DNA of 64,000 nucleotides, taken from Kiritimatiellota bacterium. GTDB taxonomy: Bacteria; Verrucomicrobiota; Kiritimatiellia; JAAZAB01. The position numbers and the translations under genes were made by a program. The stretch lies in the NCBI GenBank assembly GCA_026398415.1, contig JAPLSY010000019.1, forward strand, positions 1 to 64,000, given 5' to 3'. The notes under the pieces were generated by a model. It ran no database searches and was not told the DNA's origin. It saw only the letters and a list, made by a program, of their open reading frames with translations. Shown here in pieces: positions 60,367 through 64,000 of this stretch; the first letter of the stretch is position 1, and each line of letters opens with the position of its first letter.

Positions 60367-60843
60367 AGAATACTCCGGCTCCCCGTTGATTAACCCGGCA
60401 AGCAATCTAACATAAGTTTCATATAAGTCAACAATGTTTATTATTAATTTACGATATGCTGAAATGGCGCGATGCAAGGCTCGTCCGCCAGTTGGCGGAT
60501 AATACCTCAGCTATAAGTTACATGGGGGCGCTGAACGTTTCTGCCATTCCCGACCTGATCGGGAATCCAGAAATATTTAATACTGATGCTGGATTCCCGC
60601 TTTCGCGGGAATGACAACATTGAAGACGGCCGTTGTTTTGCATCACCACGCAATTGAGGCATCCTGTTGGCGGTGCATTCGCGCTGGACGACTTATTACC
60701 ATTCCGGTAGATTTAACGGGCAATTGCAAATTAAAGCCGGAATGCGTTTGTAACCCAATCATCATTTTCCGCCGGAGGCGGATCTGCCTATGGCACGAAA
60801 TACACGGTTGGTTAGAAATCCGGCGCGCAGGCGGAGGTTGATC
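60367..60843. other. Divergent intergenic region with a repeat element
   Basis: 477 nt without a convincing gene. It contains the inverted-repeat element at 60546-60612 and a small dyad TCCGCCggaGGCGGA near 60768-60783. The 76-codon frame at 60611-60841 begins inside the repeat and has no ribosome site, so it is not called. No clear promoter for either flanking gene can be read. Confidence 0.5.
60546..60612. repeat. Twin-dyad repeat element (ATTCCC...GGGAAT type)
   Basis: Two short dyads, ATTCCC/GGGAAT at 60546-60566 and ATTCCCGC/GCGGGAAT at 60593-60612, are themselves arranged as inverted repeats through flanking TCCAG/CTGGA. The motif resembles the widespread dRS3-like repeats of bacteria. 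It could be a miniature mobile element or, as a hairpin, a transcription end. Confidence 0.6.
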
Positions 60844-61701
60844 ATGCGGATTTACATTATGACCGACTTGGAAGGCGTTGCGGGCGTATTGGACAATGAA
60901 AACTGGTGCGAATGGGAAAGCCGTTATTATGAATCCGGCAAGGAATTGCTGACCCGCGAGGTTAATGCCGCCATTGAAGGATTCATGTCCGCCGGCGCCA
61001 CCGAGTTTCTCGTGGCCGATGGACATGGATGGGGCGCCATCAATCTGGCGTTGCTCCATTCAGCCGCGGAGTTGGCGCGCAACTGGCCCGCGAGCAAAGC
61101 CTATCCGTTTTCCCTGGACGACGGCCATTTCGATTATGCCGCGTGGATTGGCCAACATCCAAAGGCGGGCACCATCCGCGGGCATGTGTGTCATACCGGG
61201 GATTTTGATGTGCGCGATTTTTCCATTAACGGGGTTTCCGTGGGCGAATTCGGGCAAATCGCACTGTGTGCCAGCGAACTGGGGGTGCGCTCGATCTTCG
61301 CCACCGGCTGCCAGGCCTTTACCGAAGAAGCCAAGGCTTTAGTGCCGGGGATCGAAACCGTGGCGGTCAAGCGCGGCACCCAGACTGATCCCGGCCATCA
61401 TTTGCCCGCAGCGGCCTATGGCAAGCATAATATCGCCGCCATTCATCTTCAGCCGGAAGAAGCGCGCCGCCGTATTCGGGAAGGCGCCCGCCAAGCCCTG
61501 CTCAGGGCGGGCAAAGAATCGTTCGGGCTGATGCACATGGCGCCGCCTTATGATCTGGTCGGCATCCTGCGCGCGACGGAAAACGAACCACCGCGCACTT
61601 TCCGCGCACACCATGACAAAAGCGTGATCGCCATGCTGAATATGTCTCGCACTATTACACCATTGAAATCGGCCGATCCCCTGGCCATGGCCACAAAATA
61701 G
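60844..61701 (+). CDS. M55-family (DppA-like) D-aminopeptidase
   Basis: A 285-residue zinc peptidase. The metal site is readable: MTDLEGVAG near residue 6 (Asp, Glu), VADGHGWGAIN near residue 60 (His), GQHPKAGT near residue 101 (His), HVCHTGDF (His) and VGEFGQIAL near residue 135 (Glu). DppA-family enzymes cleave short D-amino-acid-containing peptides. The ATG at 60844 follows CGGAGG; the frame runs up to 60790. It is divergent from the transporter operon and is followed by purD. Confidence 0.9.
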   Translation: MRIYIMTDLEGVAGVLDNENWCEWESRYYESGKELLTREVNAAIEGFMSAGATEFLVADGHGWGAINLALLHSAAELARNWPASKAYPFSLDDGHFDYAAWIGQHPKAGTIRGHVCHTGDFDVRDFSINGVSVGEFGQIALCASELGVRSIFATGCQAFTEEAKALVPGIETVAVKRGTQTDPGHHLPAAAYGKHNIAAIHLQPEEARRRIREGARQALLRAGKESFGLMHMAPPYDLVGILRATENEPPRTFRAHHDKSVIAMLNMSRTITPLKSADPLAMATK

Positions 61702-61736
61702 ATCATGGGGTAAGCGGGATCTCTACAAATCAATTT

Positions 61737-63017
61737 ATGAAAATCCTGATTATTGGCAGTGGCGGCCGCGAACATGCCCTGGCTTGGAAACTGGCACAAG
61801 ACCGGCGACGTCCGACCTTGTTCTGTGCGCCCGGCAATGCCGGCACGGCGGAATTGGGCACTAATCTGGCCATCGCCGCGGAAGATATTGACGGTCTGCT
61901 GAATTGGGCCCGCCGGGAAAAGCCGGACCTGACAGTAATCGGTCCGGAGGCGCCACTGTGCGCGGGACTCGCCGATCACCTGCACGCCGAGGGGTTCCGC
62001 GCCTTCGGTCCCTGCCGTGCCGCGGCCCAACTGGAAGGCAGCAAAGTATTTGCCAAATCCATCCTGCAGTCCGCCGGTGTGCCGACCGCGCAGTCCCAAA
62101 CGTTTACTGACGCCGAAAAAGCACTGGCCTATGTGCGCGCGGCAAAGGCGCCGCTGGTGGTCAAGGCCGATGGGCTGGCGGCCGGCAAGGGCGTACTTAT
62201 CTGCGCCAATACCCGCGAGGCCGAAGACGCCGTCACCACCGCCATGATTCACCAGTCGTTCGGGAAGGCCGGTCGGCAGATTCTCGTGGAGGAATTTTTG
62301 GAAGGCGAGGAAGTTTCGATCCTTGCCCTCATGGATGGTCGGCAGGCAGTCCTGCTCCCCTCCGCCCAGGACCATAAACGGGCCCTGGATGGCGACTTGG
62401 GGCTGAACACGGGCGGCATGGGAGCCTATTCCCCCGCACCGATGGAAACGGCGGCCTTCCGCAAAATGGTCTTGGAAACGATTTTTAACCCGACACTGAA
62501 GGAACTGCGCCGGCGGGACATCACCTACCGGGGAGTGCTGTATGCGGGCCTGATGCTGACGGCCGCGGGACCCAAGGTCCTGGAATTCAATTGCCGGTTT
62601 GGCGACCCGGAAACACAGGTCATCCTGCCGCGGCTCAAAGGAGACTTGATCCCGGCCATGGAAGCCTGTCTTGATGGAAATTTATTGCCGGAACATGCGG
62701 CCTGCCGGCCGGAGGCATGCGTGTGCGTGGTCATGACGGCCGGCGGATATCCCGGCGCCTATCGTAAGGGCGACGCCATTGCCGGCCTGAAGGAAGCCGC
62801 CGCCCTGAGCGAGACAATGGTGTTTCATGCGGGAACAAAGCTGGAGGGCGGACAGATTGTGACGGCCGGCGGACGGGTACTGGGTGTCACGGCACTGGGC
62901 CGGACACTCTCCCAGACGGCCGAAAAAGCTTATCAGGCCGTGGCCCGGATTACGTTCAAAGATGCCCATTACCGCCGCGATATCGCCGCCAAGGGAATAA
63001 AACGCAATCGCGCATGA
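61737..63017 (+). CDS. purD: Phosphoribosylamine-glycine ligase
   Basis: A 426-residue ATP-grasp enzyme of purine synthesis that joins 5-phosphoribosylamine with glycine. The N-terminal IGSGGREHALAWKLAQ, VIGPEAPLCAGLAD, the ATP-grasp region (LVVKADGLAAGKGVLIC, VEEFLEGEEVSILALMDG) and the late NCRFGDPETQVILPRL are all diagnostic. Full length with no frameshift. It starts 35 nt after the M55 gene with a weak ribosome site. Confidence 0.96.
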   Translation: MKILIIGSGGREHALAWKLAQDRRRPTLFCAPGNAGTAELGTNLAIAAEDIDGLLNWARREKPDLTVIGPEAPLCAGLADHLHAEGFRAFGPCRAAAQLEGSKVFAKSILQSAGVPTAQSQTFTDAEKALAYVRAAKAPLVVKADGLAAGKGVLICANTREAEDAVTTAMIHQSFGKAGRQILVEEFLEGEEVSILALMDGRQAVLLPSAQDHKRALDGDLGLNTGGMGAYSPAPMETAAFRKMVLETIFNPTLKELRRRDITYRGVLYAGLMLTAAGPKVLEFNCRFGDPETQVILPRLKGDLIPAMEACLDGNLLPEHAACRPEACVCVVMTAGGYPGAYRKGDAIAGLKEAAALSETMVFHAGTKLEGGQIVTAGGRVLGVTALGRTLSQTAEKAYQAVARITFKDAHYRRDIAAKGIKRNRA

Positions 63018-63088
63018 AGAAAAAAATCCCGCCTGAGGCACGATCCGCCTCCGGCGCGAACCACGGATGGAATGAGAGAGGGAAAATA

Positions 63089-64000
63089 ATGGACATACAA
63101 AAGAAACTCGACGCAGAACACGGCATCGTCTGCCGCCTACCCAATGAGCGGTTCGGGTACTTCGGATGGCCCTCGGTGGCGCGGATGGATGACGGTACGC
63201 TGGTGGTGGCCAGTTCCGGACTGCGCTCGGAACATATCTGCCCCTGGGGCAAGACGGTCTTGAACCTGAGCACCGACGATGGCCGAACCTGGTCGGCACC
63301 GCGCGTGATCAACGATTCTCCGCTCGATGACCGCGACGCCGGCATTGTTAACTTGGGCGGCGATCGGTTGTTGGTGAGCTGGTTCACTTCGGACACGCGC
63401 CAGTATCTGAAGCAGGAATGGGTGCGCAAATGGCTGGGCGCGGCAGAGGTCGAATCCTGGCATACGAAGCTGGCCACGGTCACGGATGCGATTGCCGAAC
63501 GGCACATCGGCTCGTGGATCATGCGAAGCGAACATCGCGGGACGACGTGGAGCCCGCCGATTCGCGTGCCGGTATCCACGCCACACGGCCCGATCCGCAT
63601 GCACAGCGGCGAGCTGCTTTACCTGGGAAAGCCCTTCGGCACATGGGACGATATGGTCAAGGCCAACATCACTGCGGCCCGCAGTGCAGATGGCGGCCGC
63701 ACCTGGGAGGTGCTCGGTCAGGTGCCGATTTATCCCGGCACCGACCCGGCCAACTACCACGAGCCGCACGTCATCGAACTATCTGACGGCCATCTGCTCG
63801 GCATGGTCCGCATCGAGGATCACAGCGGCAAGACGTTGAAGAATGCCTGCATTCCGTCCTTCAGCCTGATGCAAACCGAGTCCGACGATGGGGGACGCAC
63901 GTGGACAACGGTGAAGCCACTCGGATTCCACGGTTCCCCGCCACATCTCATGCGCCATTCCTCCGGTGTGCTGATCCTGACTTATGGCTACCGCCAGGCG
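63089..64000 (+). CDS. Sialidase-like (BNR) protein, truncated by the window end
   Basis: The frame runs open to the window edge; 304 codons are visible. Asp-box repeats are present (STDDGRTWSAP, SADGGRTWEVL, SDDGGRTWTTV, plus a degenerate SEHRGTTWSPP). The start MDIQKKLDAEHGIVCRLPNE has no signal peptide, so this one is probably cytoplasmic, unlike the lipoprotein copies. GAGAGAGGG precedes the ATG at 63089. The C-terminus lies outside the window. Confidence 0.8.
   Translation, partial: MDIQKKLDAEHGIVCRLPNERFGYFGWPSVARMDDGTLVVASSGLRSEHICPWGKTVLNLSTDDGRTWSAPRVINDSPLDDRDAGIVNLGGDRLLVSWFTSDTRQYLKQEWVRKWLGAAEVESWHTKLATVTDAIAERHIGSWIMRSEHRGTTWSPPIRVPVSTPHGPIRMHSGELLYLGKPFGTWDDMVKANITAARSADGGRTWEVLGQVPIYPGTDPANYHEPHVIELSDGHLLGMVRIEDHSGKTLKNACIPSFSLMQTESDDGGRTWTTVKPLGFHGSPPHLMRHSSGVLILTYGYRQA

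Noticed and set aside
60611..60841. 76-codon frame upstream of the M55 gene
   Set aside because: It starts within the twin-dyad repeat, has no ribosome site and no recognisable composition.

Overview
The window looks like a chromosomal segment of a free-living, probably anaerobic, polysaccharide-foraging bacterium of the PVC superphylum (Kiritimatiellota/Lentisphaerae/Verrucomicrobia type). This is an inference. It rests on many secreted sialidase-like (BNR), GHL10-like and FG-GAP proteins, on several uroporphyrinogen-decarboxylase-like (URO-D) and MttB-like genes, and on short 'word-like' intergenic repeats that I associate from memory with such genomes. No rRNA or phylogenetic marker is present to settle it. 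I see no CRISPR array, phage, integrase or transposase gene.

Layout. 1-6224: tRNA-Lys, an orphan radical-SAM DNA-repair-type protein, and a five-gene branched-chain-amino-acid-type ABC transporter with a good promoter. 6212-11307: SGNH hydrolase, secreted sialidase-like protein and GH127-type arabinofuranosidase, a small glycan-hydrolase group. 11659-26614: a long collinear plus-strand cluster with a split transketolase-type enzyme, SDR, two URO-D-like proteins lacking the usual zinc thiols, class III aminotransferase, amidohydrolase, MttB-like protein, E1 alpha/beta, an unknown protein, a secreted GHL10-like hydrolase and an AKR-like protein; a ROK regulator follows at 26699. 27926-33251: a compact cluster with deacetylase-like, URO-D-like, class IV aminotransferase, DapB-like dehydrogenase and a sulfatase-fold enzyme. 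33452-42670: two near-identical sialidase-like lipoprotein genes in opposite orientation enclosing an AraC regulator, an MDR dehydrogenase, a sugar isomerase and a second GHL10-like protein. 42751-53380: a minus-strand block with a NeuB-like enzyme, HEAT protein, a 1473-residue FG-GAP lipoprotein, an odd SNase-like protein, a ceramidase-like enzyme and a further FG-GAP protein. 53580-64000: solute-binding lipoprotein, a 27-residue membrane peptide, GH4 enzyme, EF-P with its modifying enzyme EpmA, a DMT transporter/XRE-cupin/PHP operon, an M55 peptidase, PurD and the start of another sialidase-like gene.

How it fits together. Secreted proteins sharing one beta-sandwich module probably bind and trim an external glycan. 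GH127, GH4, SGNH, the MDR dehydrogenase and the isomerase would process released sugars under AraC and ROK control. The two enzyme clusters look catabolic, for amine-bearing or methylated compounds, but their substrates cannot be read from sequence. The most unusual elements are the corrinoid-methyltransferase-like genes without any corrinoid protein, the shuffled beta-sandwich module, and several enzymes whose canonical active-site residues are replaced.
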